Program-made: the position numbers and the translations under genes
Origin: Gammaproteobacteria bacterium
Lineage (GTDB): Bacteria > Pseudomonadota > Gammaproteobacteria > SZUA-229
NCBI GenBank assembly: GCA_026195895.1
Contig: JAPHRO010000027.1
Span: 1 to 64,000 of the forward strand
DNA length: 64,000 bases
Direction: 5' to 3'
The notes under the pieces: generated by a model
Databases searched by the model: none
What the model saw: only the letters and a program-made list of their open reading frames with translations
Told to the model about the DNA's origin: nothing
Shown here: piece after piece, positions 7,897 through 17,336 of the stretch
How positions within the stretch are numbered: position 1 is the first letter of the stretch
Layout: every line of letters starts with the position of its first letter

Positions 7897-9070
7897 AGTG
7901 AGAGCCCGTAAAGAAACCGGCAAATTGTTCTTTGATTTCAAATTCCAAGGAATTCGCTGCCGAGAACAGACAGCTCTGGAAGATACCAAAGAGAACCGAG
8001 CTAAACTGGAAGTGATAGCTAAGAAGATTGATGCAGCGATTACGCTCGATCAGTTTAATTACGCTGATTTCTTCCCAAACAGCTCTATGGCCCAGAAGTT
8101 TAACCACAGAGCTCAGCATATTGCTGCTCTCCAGCACATTAACGGCTTACCCACCATTAAGGTGTTTCAAGAACAATGGATGGATGAAATGCAGCCTACC
8201 TGGCGTGCCAGCTATATAAATAGTGTGAAATCCATTATGAATGGCCACGTACTGCCAGAATTTGGTGAGAAAGTGGTCAGCAGCATCACCAAAGCAGATA
8301 TTTTACAGTTTCGGGCCACACTCGCCAAAGCCTGCCCCAAAACTGGAAAAGCAAGACGCGCCACCACAGTCAACAAAACCTTAAAGATTTTCAGACTGAT
8401 GATGTGTGAAGCCGCCGACCGATTTAATTTTACCAATCCTTTCGTAGGAGTGAAATTACTAAAAGAAAGGAAGACTGACATCCATCCACTTTCGCTGGAT
8501 GAGGTTAATCTTTTTCTCGAGCATGTGCGTCCTGATTTCCATAACTACTTCAAAGTACGTTTCTTCTCAGGCATGCGATCAGGTGAAGTAACAGGTCTTC
8601 GATGGGAGCATGTGGATTTCGAGCGCAGGCAGATCCTTGTCAGGGAAGCCATTGTTCAAGGTCAGGTGGAATACACCAAAAATGATGGTTCGTATCGTGT
8701 CATTGATATGACTGCTCCACTTTATGAAGCACTTAAAGCTCAATACGAAGCCACGAAGAAACATGACTATGTGTTCTGCAATCGCCTAGGTAAAGCGCTG
8801 GATAACCGCAATGTCTGCAATCGAGTCTGGTACCCCATGCTGGATTTGCTCGGACTTAAGCGTAGAAGACTGTATGAAACACGCCACACCGCAGCCACCT
8901 TGTGGATAGCCGCTGGCGAGAATCCTGAATGGATTGCCAGGCAGCTAGGTCACGTTGATACACAAATGCTATTCAAAGTGTATAGCCGCTTTGTTCCTAA
9001 CCTGACTCGTCGTGATGGTTCTGCATTCGAAAATCTTGTTGGCGTAAATGGAGGTGATAATTATGAGTAA
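7889..9070 (+). CDS. Tyrosine integrase of the island
   Basis: A 393-residue site-specific recombinase. The real start is ATG 7889, eight bases after GGAGGAGG; the longer open frame upstream is the excisionase gene read in another frame. The N-terminal 60 residues match the DUF3596 arm-type DNA-binding domain (KLFFDFKFQGIRCREQT). A core-binding domain follows, then the catalytic domain with Arg230 (SGMRSGEVTGLRW), Lys in TKNDGSYR, Arg332 (YETRHTAAT, with Tyr replacing the first box-II His as in many relatives), His355 (LGHVD) and the nucleophile Tyr365 (VYSRF). All catalytic positions are present, so it is probably active. It likely integrates the island at the tRNA-Met gene near 14.7 kb, although it sits far from that end. 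Confidence 0.93.
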   Translation: MAKVRARKETGKLFFDFKFQGIRCREQTALEDTKENRAKLEVIAKKIDAAITLDQFNYADFFPNSSMAQKFNHRAQHIAALQHINGLPTIKVFQEQWMDEMQPTWRASYINSVKSIMNGHVLPEFGEKVVSSITKADILQFRATLAKACPKTGKARRATTVNKTLKIFRLMMCEAADRFNFTNPFVGVKLLKERKTDIHPLSLDEVNLFLEHVRPDFHNYFKVRFFSGMRSGEVTGLRWEHVDFERRQILVREAIVQGQVEYTKNDGSYRVIDMTAPLYEALKAQYEATKKHDYVFCNRLGKALDNRNVCNRVWYPMLDLLGLKRRRLYETRHTAATLWIAAGENPEWIARQLGHVDTQMLFKVYSRFVPNLTRRDGSAFENLVGVNGGDNYE

Positions 9071-9368
9071 GAATGTCATCCATTTTCCTAAAGCCAAATC
9101 AGAAACGTTTGTAGCAAGACCCAAAACAGGCACTGCGCTAATGAATCTGGCTACTGGCTTGATGGTAAAACTCCAAATCAATCCAGATACCTCACTTGTT
9201 AGCCTGCTTGGCAAAGGTAACGAGCTTTCAAACCACGAAGCCATTATTACCTGGATGTTAACAAGCTATACCCGAGATGAAATCGACTCAATGGAATCCC
9301 CACTTGAGTCATTAGCAAAAGCCTTACACAACCATCTTTTAGACAACATGGAGGACGCATCATGTTAA
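9063..9368 (+). CDS. Small integrase-linked protein, unknown function
   Basis: A 101-residue protein beginning MSKNVIHFPKAKSE. The ATG at 9063 overlaps the integrase stop by 8 bp and has GGAGGTGA five bases upstream, so it is translated with the integrase. No domain is recognised; the middle is amphipathic and helical. Three such small overlapping ORFs trail the integrase as one transcription unit, suggesting cargo of the mobile element rather than host genes. Confidence 0.7.
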   Translation: MSKNVIHFPKAKSETFVARPKTGTALMNLATGLMVKLQINPDTSLVSLLGKGNELSNHEAIITWMLTSYTRDEIDSMESPLESLAKALHNHLLDNMEDASC

Positions 9369-9730
9369 ATATCTTCAAACCACACACATTTGTTCGTTTT
9401 TCTGCTGACGTATACCAATGCCAGCAATGCTTTACTGGAAACGGAGTAAGTTACTGGAATCTTCGCCTGGTCACACAGGGAAAACTGATTGATGCTTTTC
9501 ACTGGGATGATGCTGAGTACCCCATGCTCCATTACAAGGAGCGAGATGGCATCATGATACTAGGTCGCTGGACTAATAAACGTAAAGAGCGTCTTCAGGT
9601 TTTGCAATCTCGTATCATCACGTCATTCGCCGCAAACGACGAAGTCTATGATCCTAACGCACCTGTTCAGCTAGAACTGGATTTTGGTGATGAGTTCACG
9701 GCCTGCAAAGGAGTGAAAAATGCCGGTTAG
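9362..9730 (+). CDS. Small integrase-linked protein, unknown function
   Basis: A 122-residue acidic protein. The N-terminal half has paired cysteines (CQQC) and several aromatic residues; the C-terminus is acidic (VQLELDFGDEF). It overlaps the previous stop by 7 bp and the next start by 11 bp. I do not recognise a family. The LELDFG tail resembles a clamp- or partner-binding peptide, but that is speculation. Confidence 0.65.
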   Translation: MLNIFKPHTFVRFSADVYQCQQCFTGNGVSYWNLRLVTQGKLIDAFHWDDAEYPMLHYKERDGIMILGRWTNKRKERLQVLQSRIITSFAANDEVYDPNAPVQLELDFGDEFTACKGVKNAG

Positions 9731-9977
9731 TATTGATGACACATTTAAGGAAGCTTATGAGAAGGGAGAATGGCGCAAGGCTTTCGTTTGCACGGAGCTG
9801 TTAATGGTGGAGGAGACGGGCTTAGTTATTTGCCCGCCTCCTCAGGCTAACCATCAGTATGAATCCATGAAATACAACCTATATGTTTTATTGAGATATC
9901 CAAACAATGATCCGCTGTATTTGATGGTAGTTGATGCTCTTAAGCTATATATAGATAATTGGGAACGTCATATATAA
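9720..9977 (+). CDS. Small integrase-linked protein, unknown function
   Basis: An 85-residue protein, third of the overlapping small genes behind the integrase. The ATG at 9720 has AAAGGAGTGA upstream. Mostly helical, with no motif I can name. It ends 85 bp before the convergent helicase gene; the intervening AT-rich DNA contains no clear terminator. Confidence 0.6.
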   Translation: MPVSIDDTFKEAYEKGEWRKAFVCTELLMVEETGLVICPPPQANHQYESMKYNLYVLLRYPNNDPLYLMVVDALKLYIDNWERHI

Positions 9978-10062
9978 AATACTTAAGCTTGTTATGTATA
10001 TGTATAGTTAAGACTTGCGCTGAACTTTTACAATTTAGATTAACACACACAGTGACTTTAAT

Positions 10063-12138
10063 TTATATGAGTGTTTCAATCTGCCATCCTTTTACCTGTA
10101 AACTTTGCTTGTCTTCTTCAGATATGCGCTCTGTATGTAATGCAAGACACAATAAATGCTTTGGCCTACTCATAGCAACATAGAGTTGTTTCATAAATGT
10201 CTTGTTAGGCTTAAAATTCCTTCGAGAGTTAGGCTTATCTGGAAGTTGTTGGTTTTGATGATCGTCGCTTGGTAATTCTCCTGTCAAATATGGCAACATA
10301 GTTTCAAGGTCAAAAGTGTGATTCTTTGTTTCGACTATTAGTGTTGCATCATGAGTCTCACCCTTTACACCATGGATTGTTGATAGCTCAAGCTGAAAAC
10401 CATCTGAGTGCTTTACTTTGTTACCAGGCATTGAAATCACAGCATCATCTTCGTGACCACCTTCTTCAATTTCTACATCTAATGAAGCAGCATCTTCAAT
10501 AAATCTCATATATTCAGATGCCTCATCTGGAATATCATCAAGTTTAAGAATGATTACCAGAAGTCTAGATATATCATTCCAAAACTGTTGATCTATTTTG
10601 TTATCATCATTAAGCATTAGGAAAATAGTTTCACGATAATTTTTCCATTCTCCACTTTCCTTAAGCTCGTTCTTTAGTGTCGAGGATGAAAAATATCGCC
10701 CATTAGCATCGGTCATTCCTGATATCCTCATCAAAAATAGTATACAGTTAACCAAATAGCTGTATTTTTCCGATAAGTCGATTGATGAGATTTGTCGACA
10801 ATAACGAACAGCCTCGATAAGTGAGGAAGCCTTAAAGTTACTCTTTATTTTATTTTTATCATAGTCTGACCAATAGTGGCCGATCTTCAATTGATTAGCA
10901 TTTGGATCAATATCATTCCCTACAGCTCCTACAACCTTTACCAACAATTCATTCGAACTTTTACGATGCCCTGCAAATTGCGTAGAAACAATCTCAGAAT
11001 ATTTCTTGATCACATTGCTCCGAGTAGCATCATCGAAAACAATAATTGTATGTTCAAAAGATACTCCTTCTGCATGAGACATAGCTCTATCAGCAAGACA
11101 TTCTTCCGTTAATTCAGACTCTAAAGGTACTTCTTTGAGACTAAGATATTTGATTTTATCAGCCAACAAACCATCAAATCGGTGAGATTTATTGATAACA
11201 AAATCCATATCATCTCGACTCTTCCCATTGAAACTTTCGTTTGCTTCCTCATTTCCAATATTATGAAAAATTGCCTGATCAGGATCACCAAAACGTTGGA
11301 CAATTTGCAAAGGAGTATTACAAGAAAAAATATCGCTCAGAAGTTCATCTTGAAATTTTTGTGTATCCTGCATTTCATCTAGAAACACATATGGAAACCT
11401 TTTTGAAAGTGACTTTCGCAACTCTGCATTCTGAGAGCACAACTTTTGAGCATATGTATACATATCTCGGTAAAGATAATAACCTTTTCCCTCTAAACAA
11501 TTCTTAAGTGCTTGAATATCACGTACCGCACGCTGTAGGTTAGCATCTTGACGCCAAGCTCTTGGTTTTTTATCGATATTTATTTCTTCTACACCCTGAG
11601 AAACAGTTCGATACGTAGCTCTCAAAAATGCTGCCTGTGCATTATGATCCCCTAAACCATTGAGAGTACCTCTTAGCCAAGCAAACCGTCCTAGATTAAG
11701 TATATTTTCCGCTACTTTGGTGTACTCATCATTATCTACTGTTATATCACTTATACCATTAGAACGAATATATGGGAGTGCTAAAAACCTGTTAACAAAC
11801 TCCTGAATTGTCCCAATAAAATGCGGATATGAAAGCAAGCGTTGAGCTTCAGTTGTTTTTGAATTTTTTAAACGAGATATAATTTCATCTTTAGCAACAT
11901 TTGTATGGGAAAGCACACACACGCCCTGATGCTGCAATGGCCATTTTATTGATAGAAGAATAAGCTTTGTTGCGATTAGAGTTGTCTTACCACTACCAGG
12001 ACATGCTTGAATATCAATCGACCGCATTGTTTCAAGAACAGAAATACGATCATTATCATCGAGAATTAGCCCCTCATTTTCCGCAACATTAGCAATATCA
12101 TCTCTAGTAATTAGATCTTTAAGTGGATTCGACATCAT
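10063..12138 (-). CDS. gajB: GajB-like UvrD/Rep-type helicase (Gabija)
   Basis: A superfamily 1 helicase of about 691 residues. Walker A is ACPGSGKTTLIA near the N-terminus, motif II FLDEMQDTQ, motif III FGDPDQAIF, motif V STIHGVKGETHD and motif VI LYVAMSRPKH. In Gabija the GajB partner senses or unwinds DNA and activates the GajA nuclease. Known GajB proteins are shorter (about 490 residues), so this one carries an insertion between the helicase lobes (residues about 330-560). Two tandem ATGs (12138 and 12135) follow a GGGGAG site; a TTG at 12150 is less likely. The start lies inside the end of gajA, with about 20 bp overlap, so the two are translationally coupled. Confidence 0.85.
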   Translation of the reverse strand: MMSNPLKDLITRDDIANVAENEGLILDDNDRISVLETMRSIDIQACPGSGKTTLIATKLILLSIKWPLQHQGVCVLSHTNVAKDEIISRLKNSKTTEAQRLLSYPHFIGTIQEFVNRFLALPYIRSNGISDITVDNDEYTKVAENILNLGRFAWLRGTLNGLGDHNAQAAFLRATYRTVSQGVEEINIDKKPRAWRQDANLQRAVRDIQALKNCLEGKGYYLYRDMYTYAQKLCSQNAELRKSLSKRFPYVFLDEMQDTQKFQDELLSDIFSCNTPLQIVQRFGDPDQAIFHNIGNEEANESFNGKSRDDMDFVINKSHRFDGLLADKIKYLSLKEVPLESELTEECLADRAMSHAEGVSFEHTIIVFDDATRSNVIKKYSEIVSTQFAGHRKSSNELLVKVVGAVGNDIDPNANQLKIGHYWSDYDKNKIKSNFKASSLIEAVRYCRQISSIDLSEKYSYLVNCILFLMRISGMTDANGRYFSSSTLKNELKESGEWKNYRETIFLMLNDDNKIDQQFWNDISRLLVIILKLDDIPDEASEYMRFIEDAASLDVEIEEGGHEDDAVISMPGNKVKHSDGFQLELSTIHGVKGETHDATLIVETKNHTFDLETMLPYLTGELPSDDHQNQQLPDKPNSRRNFKPNKTFMKQLYVAMSRPKHLLCLALHTERISEEDKQSLQVKGWQIETLI

Positions 12139-14104
12139 CCTGCTCCCCAACAGGCTCTGCTTCGCTCTTTTGTGTTACGTATTCAATAGCGCTAACAATA
12201 TAGGGAGGTAATTTCGCTTTGAGCTCTATAGAAAACTCTGCCCTAGCCTGTCTTACTGCCTCTCTACATGCATTATCATTACCCCTTTCATCTTCACCTA
12301 GAACAGCAATTGCATCCTTAATCTTTTTATCTAGTTGTCTCTGTAAAATTTCAGCTAAATCATATGCAAAATCGGTTTTCGATACCTTACTAAGAATATA
12401 TGTTGCCTTTTCATCATCGGTTCCAGTTATATCCTCTTTTCCATCAAGCGAGCCATTGATTGCTTCGTAACATTCATCAAATAAACCATATTTAGCCAAG
12501 CAATATTCAAGCGTCCAATCATCCGATATCTCTATACATACATTTTGTCGGTTTAACCCCGAGATGTGCTCATCTTTTCTTTCTTGTTCATTTGCCCAAT
12601 TATTACGCCAATATCTAAGATTTCCATTACTTCGTTTCTTAAAACCATATGGATTACTATCATCCTCTTTCTCTTCTGCGCAATCAGGCCAAAGATCAAG
12701 ATCTCGAAGAACACATACTTTTGATGGATGCCAAGCATCACTGTTTTCATCACAACCTACACGTAGAAATAACTTTACGAATCTCTTCCATGAACCACTG
12801 TTGTCATATTTGACGATTGAAACGCCATAGTTTTCAAGCGGCAGTCCTAAAAGCTTCGCTATTTCAGGTAACAGAATATTTTCTCCATCACCTTCTACGA
12901 AGATCACACCCTTTGCGAAGAAAACATTAGCCTTCGTTGCATCTAGAAATTTTCTTAGATACTTATAATCGCCCTTACTAAGTTCAGTCTCATCAGCCCT
13001 TAAAGACCAGGCGCCACCATTTGTTAGCATTATAATCTCAGATGGATCAGCCTTGGATGAGATATTCGGGCTGTGAGTTGTTAAAAAGCATTGCACTCCA
13101 TTAGGATTTTTATCAGTTTTAGATTTTGCATTGATAAATTGAAGAAGCTTCATTTGCAACTGTGGATGAAGGTGTGCTTCAGGTTCTTCGATTAAGAGTA
13201 GAGGCGATTCATTATCAGCCTCTTGTTCAAGCAGCAATAACTCCGCCCCCATAAAAAGCAAATTATGATAACCAAGGCCATGAGCCCTACGATCATTCGT
13301 AAGAGCCAAACTTAAGCCTTCGAGAATTGAACGAAGGTGTCGCTTTTTCTCGTGATCGGGTAATACTGCCAGGCCATCCTTTTTCACGCCTGCTATATCA
13401 ATAAATGCCCCGAGTTTAGATTTATCACTTTCAAAAATAAGCTGATGTAAGTATTGTGCCTGGATATTTTCAGTAGATTTTTTCAATGCTGCATCATCAG
13501 AAAGGAGCTCTTCATTTGCATCGGCGACTATTGAAAGAATTTCCTCCATACCATCTCGAATATCTTTTGATGAGCTTAGTATCTGGGATAATCTAGAAGC
13601 TCTGCCTGATGATAATTCAGCTTGAGCATCTCTTAGAGGCTTAAGATATGTAGTTGCAAGGAAATCTCTTACTTCAGCTTCAATAGCTAATCCATTTCCT
13701 TCAATACCAGAACGTACTTCTGTTTTTATATAAGGATAACCCCTTCTTTCCATATCAGTTTTTTGAGCAGATAGTTGCACATACAGAACAGAACGACTCT
13801 TTTTATTACCCTCTTCATCTTCGTACTCTTCATGAGATAGATATTCCACAAATCGATGCGCATGTTCATCTACCTCTATAAACTTAAGCTGTATTAGAAG
13901 TTCATTAGTATTTTCATAGAAGTCATTTTCAATAATATATGCACGATCATTTGAATTAGTTCCAAGCGTATATCTGATTGCATCGATTAGAGCAGTCTTT
14001 CCCGAGTCGTTTTCTCCAATTAAAATATTAAGGCCCTGATTAAGCTTTAAACTTAAGTTTTCAAACAATCTAAAGTTTTTAATTATTATATGTGACAAAT
14101 ACAC
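12119..14104 (-). CDS. gajA: GajA-like OLD-family ATPase-TOPRIM nuclease (Gabija)
   Basis: A 661-residue OLD nuclease. The N-terminal ABC-type ATPase has Walker A IGENDSGKTALIDA, Walker B LLLIEEPEAHLHPQ and the switch His in LTTHSPNIS. The C-terminal TOPRIM domain shows VIFVEGDGENILLPEI (catalytic Glu) and RDLDLW (Asp pair). Paired with a UvrD-like helicase immediately downstream, this is the class 2 OLD arrangement, known as Gabija, which cuts invading DNA when nucleotide levels fall. It is longer than the best-known GajA (about 580 residues), with extra sequence after the TOPRIM core. It is the first gene of the pair. The 500 bp between its start and the terminator at 14616 are AT-rich and non-coding. 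Confidence 0.87.
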   Translation of the reverse strand: MYLSHIIIKNFRLFENLSLKLNQGLNILIGENDSGKTALIDAIRYTLGTNSNDRAYIIENDFYENTNELLIQLKFIEVDEHAHRFVEYLSHEEYEDEEGNKKSRSVLYVQLSAQKTDMERRGYPYIKTEVRSGIEGNGLAIEAEVRDFLATTYLKPLRDAQAELSSGRASRLSQILSSSKDIRDGMEEILSIVADANEELLSDDAALKKSTENIQAQYLHQLIFESDKSKLGAFIDIAGVKKDGLAVLPDHEKKRHLRSILEGLSLALTNDRRAHGLGYHNLLFMGAELLLLEQEADNESPLLLIEEPEAHLHPQLQMKLLQFINAKSKTDKNPNGVQCFLTTHSPNISSKADPSEIIMLTNGGAWSLRADETELSKGDYKYLRKFLDATKANVFFAKGVIFVEGDGENILLPEIAKLLGLPLENYGVSIVKYDNSGSWKRFVKLFLRVGCDENSDAWHPSKVCVLRDLDLWPDCAEEKEDDSNPYGFKKRSNGNLRYWRNNWANEQERKDEHISGLNRQNVCIEISDDWTLEYCLAKYGLFDECYEAINGSLDGKEDITGTDDEKATYILSKVSKTDFAYDLAEILQRQLDKKIKDAIAVLGEDERGNDNACREAVRQARAEFSIELKAKLPPYIVSAIEYVTQKSEAEPVGEQDDVEST

Positions 14105-14396
14105 GACATTTTCCCTAACTCAATCGATTGACTTAATAAAGATATTCTCTTGCTAAAACTTTTATTACTAATTAATTATTTAATAGCATATTTACCCGAT
14201 ACAAAAATATTAACTTTATAAATTACTTAAATTTCCACATTGAATTCTCTGACTTTATTACAGAACCAATGTAAAAGCAGTACCTGCTCATTGAATGTGC
14301 ATTTACTCTTAACATATCACATGTTTTTATATTTAAGTGATTTAGTCAAAATCATGAAAGCATATCCATACAATGAAACATTGAGAATTCCATTTT

Positions 14397-14424
14397 GGCA
14401 CAGCTAGGGCACAATCAGGGCACA
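14397..14424. repeat. Three GGCACA repeats phased at 11 bp near the island end
   Basis: GGCACA occurs at 14397, 14408 and 14419, each copy one helical turn from the next; the last two are preceded by AG. The cluster is about 235 bp inside the island from the tRNA-Met gene. Short phased repeats next to a tRNA target are what arm-type integrase sites look like (inference). No gene is credible in 14105-14615. Confidence 0.5.
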
Positions 14425-14615
14425 GAGTACTTTTTACGTATTTTCTCTTTGCCAAATTTGGCGGCATTTTCTTATATTTCGCAGATCTCAATTTCCATAA
14501 AATTGACTACATCACTCAGAAATATGCTCTTAGAAAAATGCTTAATGCATGTATTAAAAGACGACCCAATCATTTCTGTGCCATCGTGACTTGAGGGTAT
14601 TTTAGGACTGAAAAC

Positions 14616-14645
14616 AAAACAGCCGCTTATGTAAGCGGCTGTTTT
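14616..14645 (-). terminator. Intrinsic terminator after tRNA-Met
   Basis: AAAACAGCCGCTTA and its exact reverse complement TAAGCGGCTGTTTT enclose a 2-base loop, with A and T runs on both sides. It can work in both directions: ending the tRNA transcript on the minus strand and shielding the tRNA from the island. Confidence 0.85.
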
Positions 14646-14656
14646 ATATGGGAATA

Positions 14657-14733
14657 TGGTGGCAACACCGGGATTCGAACCTGGGACCCCATCATTATGA
14701 GTGATGTGCTCTAACCAACTGAGCTATGTTGCC
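14657..14733 (-). tRNA. tRNA-Met (CAT), elongator type
   Basis: A complete 77-base cloverleaf including an encoded CCA. The acceptor GGCAACA pairs with TGTTGCC, the D arm is GCTCAGTTGGTTAGAGC, the anticodon loop CTCATAA lies in an ATCA/TGAT stem, and the T arm reads CCAGGTTCGAATCCCGG. It closely resembles E. coli metT/metU elongator tRNA. Its low-coordinate side is the mobile island, making its 3' half the probable attachment site. Confidence 0.95.
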
Positions 14734-14846
14734 TTTGTTTCATTTTATTGTTGAGTGATGTAGTCAAAGTTTAACCAACTTTGAAACCCTGAAGAAGACT
14801 CACTCAACCACCTTGATCTTCCTCATTTCTGGCCATGACCCATACC

Positions 14847-14885
14847 TTATGAGTGATGTGCTCTAACCAGCTGAGCTATGTAGCC
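14847..14885 (-). pseudogene. Truncated tRNA-Met: 5' half only
   Basis: Thirty-nine bases match the intact tRNA-Met from the first base through the anticodon loop with two differences (GGCTACA acceptor instead of GGCAACA, and one D-loop change). After CTCATAA the similarity breaks down and no T arm or acceptor 3' strand follows. It lies 113 bp upstream of the intact gene on the same strand. Between them, GAGTGATGT (14753-14761) and TAACCAACT (14772-14780) resemble a still more decayed copy. Remnants like these mark past integration or deletion at a tRNA target. Confidence 0.8.
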
Positions 14886-14964
14886 AAAGGTGTGGAGGGC
14901 GCGAATTTTGCGGGTTTTTGGGTGTTTTGTCAAGTTACGCTAACCACCCCCAAACGCCCCTCTA

Positions 14965-16056
14965 CTATACGTTGAAGCGGAAATGCAGCACGTCGCCATC
15001 TTTCACAATGTAGTCTTTGCCTTCTACCCGGAGCTTGCCGGCTTCTTTGGCCCCCTGTTCGCCTTTGTACTCGACAAAATCGTCATAGGCCATGGTTTCG
15101 GCGCGGATAAAGCCTTTTTCGAAATCGGTATGAATGACACCGGCGGCCTGTGGGGCTGTGGCACCGATTTTGACCGTCCAGGCGCGCACTTCTTTGACAC
15201 CGGCAGTGAAGTAGGTTTGCAGGCCGAGCAGTGAGTAACCGGCTCGAATCACACGATTTAAACCGGGTTCATCCTGCCCCATTTCTTCCAGGAAGTCGGC
15301 TTTTTCATCGTCATCCAGTTCGACCAGCTCGGCTTCGATGGCCGCACATACCGGCACCACGACTGCGCCTTCTTTTTCAGCCGCCTGCTGCACCTGATCC
15401 AGATAGGGATTATTTTCAAAGCCGTCTTCATTGACGTTGGCAATGTACATGGTGGGCTTGATGGTGAGCAGGAACAGGTCGCGGATGATCGCTTTGTCGT
15501 CATCGCTCAGGTCCATGCTGCGAACCATGTGACCTTCATCCAGATGGGCTTTGACTTTTTCCAGTATGGCGACCCGGATTTTGGCATCTTTGTCTCCGGA
15601 CTTGGCCACTTTGCTGGATTTGAGCAAAGCTTTTTCCACCGACTCCATATCCGCCAGCGCCAGTTCGGTATTGATGACATCGATATCGTTTAACGGATCG
15701 ACCTTACCGGCAACGTGCACAATATCGTCGTTATCAAAACAACGTACTACCTGGGCGATGGCATCGGTTTCGCGAATGTTGGCGAGGAACTGGTTACCCA
15801 GACCTTCACCTTTGGAGGCTCCTGCCACCAGGCCGGCAATATCGACGAACTCCATGGTGGTCGGAATGACTTTCTGCGGATTAACGATTTCCGCCAGTTT
15901 GTCGAGGCGGGGATCGGGCATGGGCACTATGCCGACATTGGGTTCGATGGTACAGAAGGGATAATTTTCCGCCTGTATTTCCGCTCGCGTCAGCGCATTA
16001 AACAGGGTGGATTTACCCACGTTCGGCAAGCCAACAATTCCGCATTTAAAACCCAT
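14965..16056 (-). CDS. ychF: Ribosome-binding ATPase YchF
   Basis: A 363-residue Obg-family P-loop protein. G1 is [14 protein letters not shown] at the N-terminus, G3 is [16 protein letters not shown], and the C-terminal TGS-like domain ends in [18 protein letters not shown]. YchF prefers ATP over GTP, binds ribosomes and modulates the oxidative-stress response in E. coli. Length and both ends match the family exactly. It follows pth on the minus strand, 22 bp downstream, as in most gammaproteobacteria. Confidence 0.97.
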   Translation of the reverse strand: MGFKCGIVGLPNVGKSTLFNALTRAEIQAENYPFCTIEPNVGIVPMPDPRLDKLAEIVNPQKVIPTTMEFVDIAGLVAGASKGEGLGNQFLANIRETDAIAQVVRCFDNDDIVHVAGKVDPLNDIDVINTELALADMESVEKALLKSSKVAKSGDKDAKIRVAILEKVKAHLDEGHMVRSMDLSDDDKAIIRDLFLLTIKPTMYIANVNEDGFENNPYLDQVQQAAEKEGAVVVPVCAAIEAELVELDDDEKADFLEEMGQDEPGLNRVIRAGYSLLGLQTYFTAGVKEVRAWTVKIGATAPQAAGVIHTDFEKGFIRAETMAYDDFVEYKGEQGAKEAGKLRVEGKDYIVKDGDVLHFRFNV

Positions 16057-16078
16057 GGTGTATACCCTTAAACTATAG

Positions 16079-16666
16079 CTATTTACTGTGTAAACGATGG
16101 ACAGCTTTTTCCCAGCTACCCTCGATTAATAACGCCATGACTCGACTGGCATCATCCAGCGATTCATCAATGGCCGCCTGATCTTCACGCGATGCTCGGT
16201 GCAACACATAGTCAACGACCTTGTCTCGATGGCCGGGATGCCCGATGCCAATCCGCAGACGGTGAAATTCCTTGCTGCCCATCTGGGCAATAATATCCCG
16301 CAGCCCATTATGACCACCATGGCCACCGCCGGTTTTAAGCCGCGCAGTACCCGGGTCCAGGTCCAGCTCATCATGAGCGACCAGAATATTTTCTACGGGA
16401 ATTTTATAAAAACTGGCCAGCTTGCGAACTGCCTGACCGCTTCTATTCATGAAAGTATCCGGTTTGAGCAACCAGATATCACGTCCATCAAAATTGATTT
16501 TGCAGACATTACCTGAAAATTTGTTTTCAGGACGAAATTGCGCGCCCTTTAGACGCGCAATTTCTTCAACGAACCAGAAACCGGCATTATGCCGGGTCTG
16601 TTCATACTGAGCCCCAGGATTACCCAGACCTACAATCAGGTCTATGTCTACGGTTTTAGCCGACAT
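16079..16666 (-). CDS. pth: Peptidyl-tRNA hydrolase
   Basis: A 195-residue enzyme that frees tRNA from peptides dropped by stalled ribosomes. Conserved elements: [20 protein letters not shown] with the catalytic His, [18 protein letters not shown] with the catalytic Asp partner, and [13 protein letters not shown]. Typical length. It lies between rplY (31 bp upstream) and ychF in the standard translation cluster. Confidence 0.97.
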   Translation of the reverse strand: MSAKTVDIDLIVGLGNPGAQYEQTRHNAGFWFVEEIARLKGAQFRPENKFSGNVCKINFDGRDIWLLKPDTFMNRSGQAVRKLASFYKIPVENILVAHDELDLDPGTARLKTGGGHGGHNGLRDIIAQMGSKEFHRLRIGIGHPGHRDKVVDYVLHRASREDQAAIDESLDDASRVMALLIEGSWEKAVHRLHSK

Positions 16667-16697
16667 CTAGCAGATCCCTGGGTTTACTACCTCAGTA

Positions 16698-17336
16698 TTA
16701 TTCTTCGCCTGCCGCTTCTTCAGCTTCGCCAGCTTCTGTGTCATCTACAGCAGCACTAACCTTCGGCGCATGAATAGAAGCAATTGCAGTATCATGACCT
16801 TCACCCTGCTTAAGCGCCATCAATTCAACGCCTTTAGGCATAACAAGATCAGACATATGCAGGATGTCACCGGTGTTCATTGCAGACATATCCACTTCAA
16901 TGAAATCAGGAATATCTTTCGGCAGACATTCAACTTCAACTTCAACCGCCATGTGACTTACCAGGCCGCCCTGTGTTTTAACACCCGGCGCTATATCTTC
17001 ACCAATGAAATGCAATGGTACGTGAATGTGCATTTTTTCCTTCGCACTGATGCGCTGAAAATCGATATGCATAAGATCCACTTTATAGGGATGGTGCTGC
17101 ATATCACGCACAATGACTTTCTCAGCTTTTGCGCCGTCAACTTTCAGATCCAGAATGGATGTGTAGAATTGCTCGTCATCGATATAAGGACGAAGATCTT
17201 TTTGTTCCAGTGTCAGGGTAACGGGGTCTTTGCCCGCTCCGTACAGAATGGCAGGTAGTTTTTCCGCGTGACGCAGGCGGCGGCTCGCACCTTTCCCCTG
17301 GTCTGTACGCGATTCAGCGTTTATTTCAATACTCAT
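16698..17336 (-). CDS. rplY: 50S ribosomal protein L25, long Ctc/TL5 type
   Basis: A 212-residue protein that binds 5S rRNA. The N-terminal L25 domain (RRLRHAEKLPAILYG) is followed by a TL5-type C-terminal beta domain, giving the long form found in Pseudomonas rather than the 94-residue E. coli form. It ends in an acidic Ala/Glu tail. The start MSIEIN at 17336 is preferred because GGAGAA lies seven bases before it; the ATG at 17348 would place that ribosome site inside the gene. Confidence 0.96.
   Translation of the reverse strand: MSIEINAESRTDQGKGASRRLRHAEKLPAILYGAGKDPVTLTLEQKDLRPYIDDEQFYTSILDLKVDGAKAEKVIVRDMQHHPYKVDLMHIDFQRISAKEKMHIHVPLHFIGEDIAPGVKTQGGLVSHMAVEVEVECLPKDIPDFIEVDMSAMNTGDILHMSDLVMPKGVELMALKQGEGHDTAIASIHAPKVSAAVDDTEAGEAEEAAGEE

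Noticed and set aside
14395-14589. 64-codon plus-strand frame next to the tRNA-Met terminator
   Set aside because: No ribosome site, low-complexity product, and it overlaps the phased repeats; more likely non-coding island-end DNA.
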